DNA from: Nageia nagi
Taxonomy: Eukaryota; Pinophyta
Assembly: GCA_050084985.1 (NCBI GenBank)
Contig: JBITNC010000001.1
Coordinates: 40,486,001-40,550,000, forward strand
DNA: 64,000 nucleotides
Direction: 5' to 3'
A model generated the notes under the pieces. That model had not been told where the DNA came from. It did not search any database and saw only the letters and a program-made list of their open reading frames with translations. Every line of letters starts with the position of its first letter. Positions within the stretch are counted from its first letter, which is position 1. Positions 12,045 to 25,329 of this stretch are shown here, piece by piece. The translations under genes and the position numbers were made by a program.

Positions 12045-13727
12045 TTTTGGTGCTAGGAGGCCACCTTGCATTCAAACAACCTTAGTGACAAAATGCATGG
12101 GGTTTTTCATGTCTTCATGTTTGTTTTTATAGTTTGTGTTATATGGTAGTAAATTTGATTTTCTTTTATATGTTATGTGTTTTTTCAAAATTGAGTTACA
12201 AAATCACTAGAGACTAAGTATCATACACCAATGAATCCTTTAAAATATCAACAACTCTATTAAAATGCTAGAGATTTAGAGAAGAGGTCAAATTTTTATT
12301 ATTATCAATACCACAAGCATAACTTAGGAATTAAGATTAAGAATAAAAAATGAATGTGTTGTATGTGATCCTTATGCTCAAAATGCATGTAGGGGAGGGT
12401 ATTGAATATCAGTGATACAATGAATTATTTTTTATATTTTTATTTATTTAAAGTTTGTAAAGTTTATTTATTTCTTATTTATTTGGGAAGGGATCGTACA
12501 AACAAACAAACCCACTCAATATTTTTCTATCTTATCCACTTATGCTCTCCCTTTATGGTAAAAAGCAATTTGAGGTTACCATAATGGATGTGATAGAAAA
12601 ATAATAAATGAAATTTTGATTTTTTCAATTTGTTACATTAATTTGGTAAATGTATCTACACTTAGTTACTTTCACACTTGGAAGGGTAATTAATCATAAT
12701 TAAGATCAAAATGAACTTAAGATGAATTAATCAATTTTAAGGTAGATTAGGACACATTAAATTGGTTGATTAATTGGGTGGCTACTTTTTACATATTAAT
12801 ACTCTTACTTGTCTTCCTTACCACATCAAAAATATCTTGAATGATTATGACTCGTAATGAGGGGAAATTAACTTGCATTAGAAAAAATTTACTCACATTA
12901 ATGACTTCTAACTTTTCTACCCTTACCATGTTGAAAGGTGGTCAAAGGAGATTGTGAATCATAAGAAGAGGTAATAAACCACATATTAATATTTACTTTG
13001 GTTAATCAATTTTATTAAAAGGTAATGAATCTTGTGGGTATTTAGATCAACTTGCACACTAATTAAAACATTATTTTAATCACATTAAAAAAGCTTAATT
13101 AATTGACATGTATGATCGAGAGGGTTAGAACTTGCATCCATGAGTACTTTATTATGGTTAAATGCATGATCGTGAGACCTATTAAAATGAACATCAATGA
13201 ATTTAAGGTCATTACCAACCATTGATTCTTATTCTCTTATGTTCCCATTGATAAAATATTATGAGTCTTAGAACCAAAACTTGGACATGAATACTGGGTT
13301 CCTAGGTTAGAAGTCATTACTTTTCATCAAAAGAATATAAAAAAAAGGGGTTATACTTGGATTTTATCACCAATATATTTCTCAACATAATTCCTTGAGA
13401 TCCATTGCACTAAGGGGACCATTTTAGGTAACAAGTTGTTACTTAGCGCTAGATTGCCTAGTAGGATTACCTTCCTACCCTGCACTAAGTGGACCATTTT
13501 AGAAAATTAAGAAGATTAAAATGTACAATTCATACAGTCATATTAAAAATACTAATTTAATATGCCAAAAAGCTAGAAAATATAATCACATCGAAAAGGT
13601 AAGTATGCATGTAGGTTGTTTGTGCATTTTATTATTTTCTCATAAATATAAATCCAAAAGATAAAAATAGAATTGTTATGTTCGATGTTTTCTTTCTCTC
13701 TTTAGTTTGGTGAAAAAAATAAAAAAA
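12045..13727 (+). other. leader of the Tat/Ogre-like element
   Basis: It begins with a primer-site-like TTGGTGCTAGGAGG at 12047-12060. About 1.6 kb of AT-rich sequence follows without a supported gene. Ogre elements can carry an extra ORF before gag, but I do not see one here. Confidence 0.55.
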
Positions 13728-16070
13728 ATGGTTGATACTCAATATCAAATAGCTCATCAAGAATAAGATACATACAATAAAAATTATTTAGAAGAACAAG
13801 GGATTTGTAGGTCTAGTAGGAATATTTTGAGAAGAGAAAATCCTTGAGAAATAAATCTAGCTTACTTAAATCCTATTAATCATGAATTAGATGTAGTTAG
13901 AAAACATATAACATAATTAAGAATCTCTCATTCTTCTCATTCCCATAGTATTCCTTTAGATTTAGAATATTTAGTGAAATATACACAACCAATTGATGGT
14001 GTGGAAGAGATTGTATTAAGAAACATACCCCCTTCATAAACTCATTTAGCTGATATAATTCTTCAAAGAGGTCCTTTTAGATATAAGTATGATTGTTTCA
14101 CACATTATTTACTTTATGGACACTTAGTTCAATCATATTTTAAAAAATATGATTATACTCCTTCCACCATATTTAGGCAAACAAAAGAATTTGATGATCA
14201 AATCTCCATACATACAGCTACTCCCATGCTAGAATTAAGAGATCATTCTAGAGTTTATAATAATTCTTGTTACATTTTAAAATAAAATACATAAAATCCT
14301 TTATCAAGTCATAGAACACCTATACAAGGACATGAGATTAGAGATAATCATGACCTTACAAGGTTTAGGTTGCAAGGAATACCCCCCTATGCACATAGGA
14401 AAGAGAATTTACTCCAAAATAATATACAACACCAACCACAACAATTGATTATTTTGTATAATCCATATGTACAATAACAAATGAAACCCATGGGATTTAC
14501 CTAGAAATCATATTTTCAAGCATAACCAATGCTCAATGTACATCAAAATAGACCACCAATAATACAATCCAATAAAAGAAAAATATCGAAATCATATATG
14601 GACCTAATAAAATAATGGAAAAAATATAAAAAGTGACAACCTAGGGTGCGATATCTATCACCACAAGGTCATGGAGTGTATAAATATCAAGATCCTTATT
14701 TGTATAAGAGAAAAGAAGCTTCACTTAGAAAGTTACAAGATAAACTTCAAAGGCATCACTTACCTCCACATAGAGATAAAGGGTAATCACATTATCCCCC
14801 TAGACCACCCTTACATCAACAAATAATTGCAACAACAAATATCTCAACTACCATTGCACCAACCTCCTCCACCTTCTCCATTATATAATGGAGCTTACTA
14901 TGATGCCCAAACACCTTCTAAACAAATATATGTATCATTCCCAAGGTATGGAAAAGGATTGGATCATAGAAATGATGAATATCCCATGTATCAAAATCAA
15001 CTAGAAGAAATGAATGATTTTCATAAAAGGTTGATGGAAATTAAAAAAGAAATACATTTACAAAATAAACCAAAGGTATTATATGAAACAATTTGCAATG
15101 AACATATTCATCCAAGTGTTCCTAAAAAGGAGATTCCTAATTTGAAATTCCAAAAATCGAACCATTCAAGGGAAAGGAAGATCCTAAAGAACACCTTAGA
15201 TGATTTAAGTATTCAAGTTATGTTATTGTGAATGATGATGCATTAATGCTATGTATCTTTACCATGACACTTGTTGGATAACCAATGGATTGGTATAATA
15301 ACCTAATGGAATATAGCATTCATTCATAAGCATAGTTGTCAAATTTATTCTTGGAACATTTTAGGGTCAATATTAAACATAAAAATTCCATCACTGATCT
15401 TACAAGATTAAAAAAATTTCAAGATGAATCAGTTACTAATTTCATCTCAATATGAAGGGTAATATTAATGAGCATGCCTTATACTTTGTCTCAAGAAGAG
15501 TTAGTCAAAATGTTTAGTCAAAGTTTTTAAAGGCCTATTGCTAGTACCTTATTAATTCAACAACATAAAATTTTCAAAGAAGCCATTTCCCAAGATATTA
15601 TAATTTAAAAATTCAAAATTCAATATGATGAGATCAAAAGTAAGAAAAAGGAAACTTATGTTTAGAATAAAAATCAAACAAAACAAACAAGTAAACCATC
15701 ACTTGCTAACAAAGTTTCTATCACTAAAGAGGTAGAACCAAATCCTCCACAAGATGAGGAAAAGGAATTTAAACCATAAAGAAAATTTACACCTTTATAA
15801 GAATCTCTTTATGATATTATTAAAAAACTTGATGATCATCAAGTAACTAATTTACCAGATATAATACCTAAACATCTTGATGCTAAAAATAATAGATTGT
15901 ATAATGAAAATGAATTTTTTCATTTCCATCATCAAAAGGGACATGATACAAATAGATGTAGGACTTTACAACACAAAATTTTAAATTTAATTGATCAAGG
16001 AAAATTGGAAGTTGATAATCCTTTACCTATTCCTAATCAAAATTTGGGAATCTATAAAAACCCTCTTCCT
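13728..16070 (+). pseudogene. gypsy gag remnant (Tat/Ogre-like element)
   Basis: An ATG at 13728 opens a frame (MVDTQYQIAHQE) with scattered stops. A 134-codon open stretch at 14827-15231 is rich in Pro/Gln at its start, like gag linkers. From 15240 to 15600 the translation follows the Ty3/gypsy gag core (MDWYNNL, FLEHFRV, LTRLKKFQDESVTNF). Near 15912-15970 is FHHQKGHDTNRC, the H..GHDT..C type motif found in place of a full zinc knuckle in this lineage. Gag would form the particle shell. Stops and frameshifts make this copy non-functional. Confidence 0.83.
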
Positions 16071-16479
16071 TAACATTAGGCCAATAATATTTCATTACAT
16101 CTACATGAGAATCAAGTAACATATAATTGGAGTTATGACAACATGACATTCATAGGGATGGTAAATATTACTATAAGAGCTTAAAGGGTATAAGGAAAAA
16201 AAAATAATATTTTTGATAATCAACCAAATGAGGCTATTGTACAACCCAACATACCTAGAGCCCAACCTCTCAAGGTCTCAGTGAAAGGAGCACTACATCA
16301 ACAATTAAAAAATTCACAAGTGAAAATTTCACTATTTGAGTTACTACAATAATCTAAAAATCATAGAGATAAAATGAACCAATTATTACAAACAATCAAG
16401 TTGGACATAAATGATACCAAAAGTTTTGTATCTTTTGTAGGAAATATTAAAATAAGTAAAAAGCCTACCATCGTATTTT

Positions 16480-17470
16480 ATGATCATTAAGTTAAACATT
16501 CAGATGAGACATATGGTCAAGACCTACCTTTTCATATCATAGCTAAGGTGGGCCAAAAAGCTTTCAAAAGAATATTAATTGATGAAGGTTCAACGATGAA
16601 CATTATTTCAACAACTACATATAAGAATCTTAATCTTCCATTCTCACATATTTATGCACCAACCCTGTAGCTAAAAGCATTTAATGATACTTTATGTTCA
16701 ACAATAGGATTCATTTCATTGCCTATCATTGTAGGGTCTAAGATAGTGCAAATGGTATTGCAAGTAATCGAAGGAGACATAACCTAATATAATATCCTTT
16801 AAGGAAGACCTTGGATTAGAGATATGCAATGCATCCCATCAACATATCATAATTGCTTGAAGTATATTCACATGGGTGTAGTGCATTGTGTTCCTAGAGA
16901 TGAAAAACCATATTCACATTGTAATAGTACATATTTACTAAAATAAGTAGCTTTACCATATACCCATTATTTTACAACACAAATACCATGAGAAAAACCA
17001 TCAATTGTTAGGGTAGGAAAGAATAATTCCTCTTTGATCTTTGTAAAAAATGAAAATAGTATTAATAAAGAATCATGCAAAACTCAAAAAAAAATTAGTA
17101 ATGATTTATTATCAAAAATGGAACTAACACCATAAGAAAAATGTAACTAGGAGGAAAGATAATGAAAATTAGATGAATTAAGCAAATCTTCCTCATCAAA
17201 AACTCCATCTCCCATGGATACATCAGTGAAAAGTGATGATTTTCAAGAAAAGGATAAGTCATCAAATATCTACCCAGTAATAATAAAGCTGCTAGATTAT
17301 GGTATAGGGGAATTTAAAATTAATGATGTTATTTTTAATATTCTTTTTGGTCAAGAAATAGGAATACCAAAAGAATCTCCCATTATAGTGGGGTAATTGG
17401 TGCCATTAGGAAAAATTCCTAATCAAAAACTCTTTGTTTATATAGGTCCTATAGAACCACCTATCATTTC
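16480..17470 (+). pseudogene. gypsy aspartic protease remnant
   Basis: The translation gives ILIDEGSTMNIIS near 16570-16610, then IGFISLPIIVG and GRPWIRDMQCIPSTYH near 16800-16850. This is the usual retropepsin order in Tat-lineage pol. The active-site D-S/T-G reads D-E-G, so the catalytic triad is altered. A 60-codon acidic open piece at 17214-17396 belongs to the linker between protease and reverse transcriptase. Stops are present throughout. Confidence 0.82.
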
Positions 17471-18129
17471 TTTACCATAACCATATGAAGGTATTTTTTG
17501 TAATTCATTAGAATATGTATCCCCTTATGTGAGGTTGTTTGTCCAAAGATACTTCGATAGATGTTAATGGAAAGGACAAGGTTCAGGTCGATATGATCAT
17601 GGACCTAGATATATAATCAATATTTATTACCAATTACCTACGAACAAAATCGGATTGGGATATAAAAGTAAGAACAAAAAATAATCTAGTTGTAAGATAG
17701 TTGAACTAGAACTAGAAAAATAATAATATGGAAAACCATGTGAAAATCCTAAAGAAATGCTAAATCAGGATGATTTAGAACATGACACATTATCTTTAAA
17801 AAGACTATTTTCTAATATTGCATTAAGTAATATGGTAGAAATTGAAGAATTATTTGATGAAGCTTAAAAAAAAATGTTTTTATAGGTTAGGAAGTGATGA
17901 GTTTGAACTATTAAATTGAATAAGCTTAAGCAGCTCTTCATCATACTTTATGGTAGATGAAGATACTGTAGACTTTATGCTAATCTCTAAACAACCTACA
18001 ATACAATACTTCAAAGATATAGATACTATATTACAAACTTCTAAATTCATCATAAATACTACTTTGAAGGATCAAAATCTAGGTGAATACAAATAATATA
18101 ACTAAATGATAAGAATTAGATTCAAATAT

Positions 18130-19348
18130 AGAATTAGTTTGAAGAGGGGTCTCACATGTTAATTGAAGAAGCCATCAAGGTTGACTTAAGTGATGATCTG
18201 AACAATCCTAAGATTATTCAGCTAGGAAAGTCACTAACTGAATATGAGAGACAATAATTCATATTTATACTTAAGGAAAAAGAAAAGATATTTGCATGGT
18301 CATAGACTAATATGCCAGGATTAGATATAAATTTGGTGGTACATAACCTAGGTATTAAAGAAGATGCTAAACTAGTTGAACAAAAGTTACATAAAATGTA
18401 TCCAACAATAGCATTAATGGTAAAAGAAAAATTAAAAAAAAAATAGAAGCCAAGTTCATCCATCCCATTGATTATTTTGATTATATTTCCAACATGGTAC
18501 TAGTTAAAAAGTTTAATGGAAATATTTGCATATGCATAAATTTTAGAGATTTAAATAAAGCTTGTCCTAATGATGATTTTCCACTGCCAAACATAGATAA
18601 TTTTGTTGATTCTACTATTGGACATGAAATATTATCTCTCATGGATGGGTTTTTAGGGTACAACCAAATACGAGTAGCACCTGAATATCAACATAAAAAA
18701 GAATTCACAACACTTTAGGAAACATTCTGTTACAAGGTAATGCCCTTTGGCCTAAAGAATGCGGGAGATACTTACCAATGGGAAATGATGTACATTTTTT
18801 CATGATTACATGTATGATATTATAGAAGATTATGTGGATTATGTATTAGTTAAGTCCAAAATTTGAGAATACCATCTAAAGGTACTTATCAAAATATCCA
18901 ATAAATTATTAGAGCATAATATTCGATCAAACCCCAAGAAATGTATTTTTGGGTTCACTTTAGGAAACCTATTAAGTTTTATTATTTCCAATTAAGGAAT
19001 TGAAGTAGATCCTAATAAGATAAAAACAATATTGAATATGCTTTCCCCTTCAAATATAAAATAATTACAAAGTTTACAAGGTGAGTTTCAAGTTGTAAGA
19101 TGATTTATCTCATATTTATATGATAAGTATAAACCTTTTAAAAAATTGTTAAAAAATGGGATTACATTCCACTAGGATAATGAAAAATAAGAAGCATTTG
19201 ATGAAGTAAAATGTTATCTCTTATCACCTCTAGTTTTAGTCCCACCTAAAGAAGCAGAACCATTCCTACTCTACATGTCTGCTATAGATTCAACATTAGG
19301 AACTATGCTTGCTCAGAAGAATAAAAATAATAAATAATAAGCTATTTA
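18130..19348 (+). pseudogene. gypsy reverse transcriptase remnant
   Basis: Clear motifs are NMVLVKKFNGNICICINFRD, ACPNDDFPLPNIDNFVDSTI, LSLMDGFLGYNQIRVAPE, TFCYKVMPFGLKNAG, and NPKKCIFGF. The catalytic YVDD is YVDY at 18831-18842: the second aspartate has become Tyr. After the thumb region the frame reaches LLYMSAIDSTLGTMLAQ, the start of RNase H, and then breaks near 19348, where the following block is inverted. Confidence 0.93.
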
Positions 19349-20297
19349 ATTTGAATGCTTTCCTAGCCTATTTTATTAAATCAATAGGTAGGATTCCATC
19401 TCTTAGGAATTTCACTAGTTAGATATGCCATAAATTTTTATCTTCCATTGCAATGTCAAGAACCATATGTTCTACTCCATCAATTTCTAATGAGGATTGA
19501 GTAATTTGGATGATCTTGATATGAATGGTTTGTTGATGTGGATTTTAGGTATCAAAGATCTGATTGAAGCCATATCATTAATGAATATATTAATTGACCT
19601 TGGTGCTGCTTCTAAATCATACTTTTCAAATAATTGTAACAAATTATCCATCAATTTTTTGTACTTCTATAGTAAAGGTTATTTCCATTGAAAAATTCTT
19701 TTAACCTAATTTACGATTAATAATAAATCATCAATGAATTCAACCCTTTTTAGTTTCAATTTCATGGTTTTCTTTATGGCTAATATCAAAGCTTCATACT
19801 CAACATTATTTTTTGTGCATGGAAAATTAAGTTTGAAGGAATAAGGTATGGGGACCCCCTGATCAGGTGTAATAAAAACAACACCTACACCTCCATATTT
19901 TTCAAATATTGATCGATAAAATTATATTACCATATCCCAATCTTCTTCATTATTAGTAGGAATTTCCATCTCATCTAATTGTAAAATATATTCATTTGGT
20001 AGTTCAATGATGAGTGGTTTATCATCATATAAAGTTGCTTATACAAGATAATCAGCTATGACTTGACCTTGAATCTACTTTTGACTTATAAATTATAAGT
20101 CAAAATTAGTTAAATACATAATCCATTTAGATATCCTTGTATTTTGGTAAGTTTTGTTCATCATGTATTTCAATGGATCTATTTTAGCAATTACATACAT
20201 AGTATAATTTAAACATGTAATGTCTCAATTTCTTAGTTGCAAAAAACACATCTAAACATAACTTTTCTAGGTATACATATTTAATTTCATTTTTTTA
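19345..20297 (-). pseudogene. RNase H block of the gypsy element, inverted in place
   Basis: On the minus strand from about 20290 downwards the protein continues exactly where the plus-strand reverse transcriptase stopped. First YVYLEKLCLDVFFATKKLRH (classical RNase H), then KGQ-type IQGQVIADYLV, then a second RNase H with YGGVGVVFITP and NVEYEALILAI, and finally FLRDGILPIDL...ARKAFKLNS, which normally precedes the integrase. After 20297 the plus strand resumes with DVLYHRGIYVILLRCL. The second RNase H reads FYRS where FDGS is expected. The dual RNase H order fits Tat-lineage elements. Confidence 0.85.
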
Positions 20298-21455
20298 TGC
20301 TAGGGGATGTCCTATATCATAGAGGTATTTATGTAATATTACTTAGATGCTTAGAATGGGTGGATTCACAAATCACAATCTCAAGTGCACATGATGGAAT
20401 ATGCAAAGGGCATTTTAGTGGTTCCACAATAACAAAATGACTATTATGTATGAGATATTATTGGCCCACTATGGAATATGATTGCATAGAATATGTTAAA
20501 ATGTACATAAAATTACAACAACATTCTAATTTATGTAATCAACCATCACAAGCATTGCAACCCATACAATCATTATGGCCATTTTTGATATGGGCATTGG
20601 ATCTGATAGGTCAAATATCCCCTATTTCCTTAAGAGGTCATAATTTTATAATAATAGTAATAAAATACTTCACAAAAGGGGTTGAAGCTATTCCTATTAT
20701 TTCAATAAAAGGATCAAATCTAGCATAATTCATAAAAAATCATATTAGTTATCATTTTGAAATTCCTACCCAAATTATCATAGATAATGGAAAGAATTTC
20801 AAAAATAAAGAAGTATTAGATTTATGTAAAGGATATCATATTTAAATTAGTTTTTCAACACCATATTATCCCTAGAGGAATGGAGAATCTAAGACTAAAA
20901 ATAAAACTATTTGTAGCATTCTACTTAAAATATTTGATAATTCTCATAGAGATTGGTATGCAAGGACCCCACATGCTTTATGGGCTTATCGCACTAGCAT
21001 TCAAATGCCTACTAGGGAAATCCCATTTTCTTTAGTCTATGGAGTAGAAGCAATATTATCATTAGAAATAGAAATTTTATCTTTACAAATTTCTTTACAA
21101 GATTATATCACAGATGAAGTAACTTGTCAAATGAGATTAGACCAATTATTGCTCTTAGATGAAAGATGAGTTAATGCATTAGAACACATGGGCACCTATC
21201 AAAAATGTACTAAACGAGCTTTTGATAAAAAGGTTAAAATTTGAGAATTTGATATAGGAGACCTATACTAAAATAAAATCAACAAACTTCATATATGAAA
21301 AGGCAACTTTGTGAAAAATTTTCCCCTTACTGGTTAGGACTTTACATAGTTAATAGAAAATTTGATTCAAGAGCATATCACTTAACTAACCTAGAAGGTA
21401 ATGAAGAGTGTGAACCAATAAATATCATGCATATTTATCCCTTTTATAGTTAAAA
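20298..21455 (+). pseudogene. gypsy integrase remnant
   Basis: The zinc-binding region is seen in AHDGICKGHFSG and MRYYWPTMEYDC. The core has WALDLIGQISP (first Asp kept) and IIIDNGKNFKN (second Asp kept). The third catalytic residue region reads NGESKTKNK where NGQAEATNK is usual, so the Glu appears replaced by Lys. After the core, ALWAYRTSIQMPT and LEHMGTYQKCTKRAFDKKV match the usual C-terminal part. Several stops interrupt it. Confidence 0.9.
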
Positions 21456-23344
21456 TTACTTTGTTTTATTTATTTATATATTGTAAATATTTGGATAAAA
21501 AGAATAAAATCTTTACAATAGACTAATAAAAATAAATGAATTTAATAGATGGCAATCAAAAGGATCAAGAGTGTTCATGTGCCACTGGAAAGTAAAGGAA
21601 TAAAGCAAGCACATTGGTTTGAGAAGTCTAGATATTTGGGAGATAGACCTATATCCAAACTCACAAAATTTACTTTCCAAGGAGCATAGAATGTTCTTTG
21701 ATGACCTATTAACATACAAAGGGATCTAGCCTTGAGGCATTTTCTAGGAGCATTTTCTAAGAACATTTGATGGCTGGAAAATCTATGTTAAAGGAGAAAA
21801 TTTTAAAATTTACCTAGATAGGGCCATGTATTTCTAATGTTTTTATCATTATTATGAGCAAGTATAGAAAATAAATTTATTATGCTTGTATTAGCCTATT
21901 ATAGCACCCAAAATCATACTTGATTGCACTTTTAATGATTGGATTTTAGATGTTGCATCTCAAGATCTGAAAATCTTGCATCTAATTATGAGTTGGATGA
22001 ATTGGTTCATAGGAGATATGTGTCATCAAAAGTTAATATATGATTTTTCTTCTTCATTTGTTCCCAGACCTAGGAAATCAAAAAGAGTCAAAAGAAATAT
22101 CAATAAATATTTTTTTGAGTAAAATAAAGGTTTATATCTACTTTGTCTTGTGACCATCACAAAAAAATAGTGATAACCAAAAGGTTAGAATTTTCTAAAC
22201 AAGTACATGTCAATTTGAATATGTTGGTCAAGATTTCAAGGATAGATATAAAGGAGATGTTTATATGCAATTACTTTGAAAAACACCTTCCACACTTATG
22301 ATACATTTCTTTGATTTACCTAAAGAAGTGTAATTAGAAATAAGCATGAAATACTTTGAAAATCATACATCAAATGCAAGGAAAGTAAAAATAAATGGTT
22401 TAAAAGTTACAATTGAAGTAAAGGTACAAAAATGTGGAGGGAACAAGAATTTGAAATGAGTTCATTACAATGCTTCCTTCTACGTTGGCCTTATGATAAA
22501 CACAAAATTGTAATAGATTGCATTAAAGATATTCATATCAAGTTTTTGAGACATACTTTTATTTTGACTTCAATTATTTTTGATTAAGTTTTATCATATC
22601 CTATGCCATCCTTACCAAAAGATGAAATCATATATAATTATAGTTCATTGTTTAGCAACAATTATTGTGCAAATAATCCTTTAAACAAAAAAGCATGATT
22701 TGAATGAATTAGTCAATTTATAGATAAAAGAAAATGAATTAAAAATCTTGGCTAGGAACACTATTCCAACATCATTGATAATAGGATTTTTAGTGTTTTT
22801 GTAGGGAGCCTTGTTCCATATTTCCCATTGTGGATTTCTTCATTACCATAGATTCCACCACCTCCCATTTCACTACATCCTACATACATACCTTCCTTTA
22901 TGATATTTATTGAGGTACATACTAAAGCCTCAAATTCATCTATGGGACTTGAGAGAGTCATTAGGAAGTTTAATTCAAAACCTAAACCACTACTTCCACC
23001 ACTCATTTCCTATCCCATTCATCCCCAACCATCTATCCTAGGATAAGGTCCTCTTCACCATTGATTAAGGTCTCTATATTATTACTTGTTAGGTCATGGA
23101 AATTTGATTATCCATAGGAAAACTATTCACCAGCATTATTCAAAGATTGTAAATCACTTTACATTGTAAAAACCCATAAAAATATTATAAAAATGAAAGA
23201 ACATAAAAAAAATAAAAACATTGAAAAAATATAAAAAATAAATAAAATATGTGTCTTGTACATATGTGTGTATTGTATATATATTGCTTGATATTTGCAT
23301 GCCTATTAATTATTTTCATACAAATAAAAGCTTTATATATGTTG
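21456..23344. other. 3' region of the Tat/Ogre-like element, left of the nested insertion
   Basis: There is no recognisable domain on either strand. Two overlapping minus-strand open frames (21513-21766) and one at 22761-23006 (81 codons, Gly-rich MSGGSSGLGFELNF start) remain unassigned. The last could be a piece of an extra ORF, since it lies on the same strand as the PMD ORF at 33522-35640. Confidence 0.4.
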
Positions 23345-23969
23345 TGTAGACTAAAAATAATGCACAAGTGATAAAATGAAGTACTATTTACATACAATAT
23401 ATTATTGAAGAATATATCAAAAATATGACATCAAATGAACATGAAAATCAATGTACCTTCATCACATTTGCATCAACATAAAATAATAGAAATCATACAT
23501 CCATCTCTATAACAAACCATAAAAAATAGATGTTGCCAATAGCCTAGAAACATGTCACTAGCTGTATGAAAGAAGTAGATATATGAGTGGAAGTAAAGAT
23601 ACAAATAATAAAAAATGAAGGGTTTAACAAATCTATGCATAGGTGATGTTACAAAACACCATTATTGTTCAAATAGAATGATATTGTATGTTTTGGTTTC
23701 TTTCTCTTGATATCTACTGATATCCTCTCATGTCGATTATGTTTCCTTTAAATTATTTTATAGCAATATCTTGATCCTCTTTGATTCTTGGGATCATTTT
23801 ATATTACATTATTTATGGTGTCTTTCTTGATATTTGACACTCTTTACATCATATAACATTCCATTACATTGATTGCATTACATTAGGTACATTTTAGCCC
23901 CTTTTTACAATAAATATCCTTAATGCAATAAATATGAGTTATTAATTAATAATAAATCATATTTAAGCA
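23345..23969 (-). repeat. 3' LTR of the nested gypsy element
   Basis: It shares with 30474-31087 the block order 'tagactaaaaataatg', 'tattattgaag', 'gagtggaagtaaagat', 'gatcctctttgattcttggg' and 'ttaattaataataaatcat'. It is about 625 bp. The minus-strand start reads TGCTTAAATATG, directly after the polypurine tract. Confidence 0.9.
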
Positions 23970-24548
23970 TCTAAATTTTGCCCCTTTTTGGAGGTGTGAT
24001 TGAAATAATGAAATTACATATCCAAAGAACAAGTATAGAAGTAATTTTTGAGAACTTTGAACTCTTTATCTAGCACTACCATTTGATGATGATGAGGGTC
24101 CTTTGTTTCCCCCTTTGGGCTTGGTTTCCCTTGGAAATCTCATTGAGTGGTGCAACTAAGATAAAACCTAAAGAACTATATCTTTTTCCCCTTATGATAT
24201 ATCTACCATAGAAAGAACTCTGCTCCTTCATCTCTACTACCTAGTGATTCTTATGGTCCCACATCCAATCTTCGAACTAGAAGAGGTTATTTTACCCTTT
24301 ACATTGTTCAACCATCAATCTATCCATTACATCATCTCTAATAATTAAGAATTTGATTCTCTTACATCCACACCTTTATACAAAATAGGTCCCTTGATTT
24401 GAGTTTTGTTGTCATTGATAAGCATGCCATTGATGTCATATGAACAATATGGTACATCATTAATGACATGGATTGTGCATGAATTTCTTTCCTTATTTTA
24501 ATGTAGATACCTACAAAAAGTGTTAGATATGCCCTACATGAAATATTT

Positions 24549-25090
24549 GGATACATAGTGAGTTGCATCATCCATTGATGATGAATCAATGTCAGCAATC
24601 TACTTACAACTACATCATCAATTTATCATTTAAGTTAGTGAAATCTCATTAGTCTTATCAATGGCTATTAGTGGTCATATGTTTTATTTATATGACCCTA
24701 ATATATTATGCTTTGTATGGTTTAAAGAAAAAATCATGTGGATACACAAGTTGTATTGTACATTGAAGATGAATCAATGTTCACATATTACTTATAGCTA
24801 CATCATCGATTTATCTTTTAAGTGAGTGAATTATCACTAGCCATATTGATTACTAGCAATGGTCATACATTTTATGTTTATGACCTTGAGACATTATGCT
24901 ATGTATGGTTCAAAGAAAAAATGATTTGAATACATAGCAAGTTGTATCATACATTGAGAATAAATCAATTTCCACATCTTGCTTATGGTTGCATCATCGA
25001 TTTGCCTTTTAAGTGAGTGAACTCTCACTAACCGTATCTATGACTATCAGTGATCTAACATTTATTTGTCCATGGTTAGAATATATTATA
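24549..25090. repeat. about 190-bp tandem repeat, nearly three copies
   Basis: Copies begin near 24549, 24740 and 24928 with 'g[g/a]atacat/cag...gttgcat/tattg', followed by 'gaatcaat', 'catcatcgattt' and 'gtgagtgaa'. It lies between integrase and the 3' LTR of the nested element. That region in Tat-type elements is known to hold tandem repeats. Confidence 0.75.
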
Positions 25091-25329
25091 CTATTATAAT
25101 ATTTTTATTTTTTTTATGTAGTTGGTAGTGTGTAGACAATAATGCACATCATTAGTTGCATGGGAACAATGAAATAAATTATAGAAGTGAAAGCTAAAAT
25201 TAAAATACATGTACCTTACATAAGATGTTAATTATTTTTTAAGGTGTAGAGCCACTATATCATGCAAATAAGTGTTTATGGTGCATGGCATTGAAGTTTT
25301 TTTATTCTTCTTTTCCATCCATAGATAAA

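Noticed and set aside
24549-25090. CRISPR-like array
   Set aside because: The units are about 190 bp, contiguous and without unique spacers. They are ordinary tandem repeats in a eukaryotic element.
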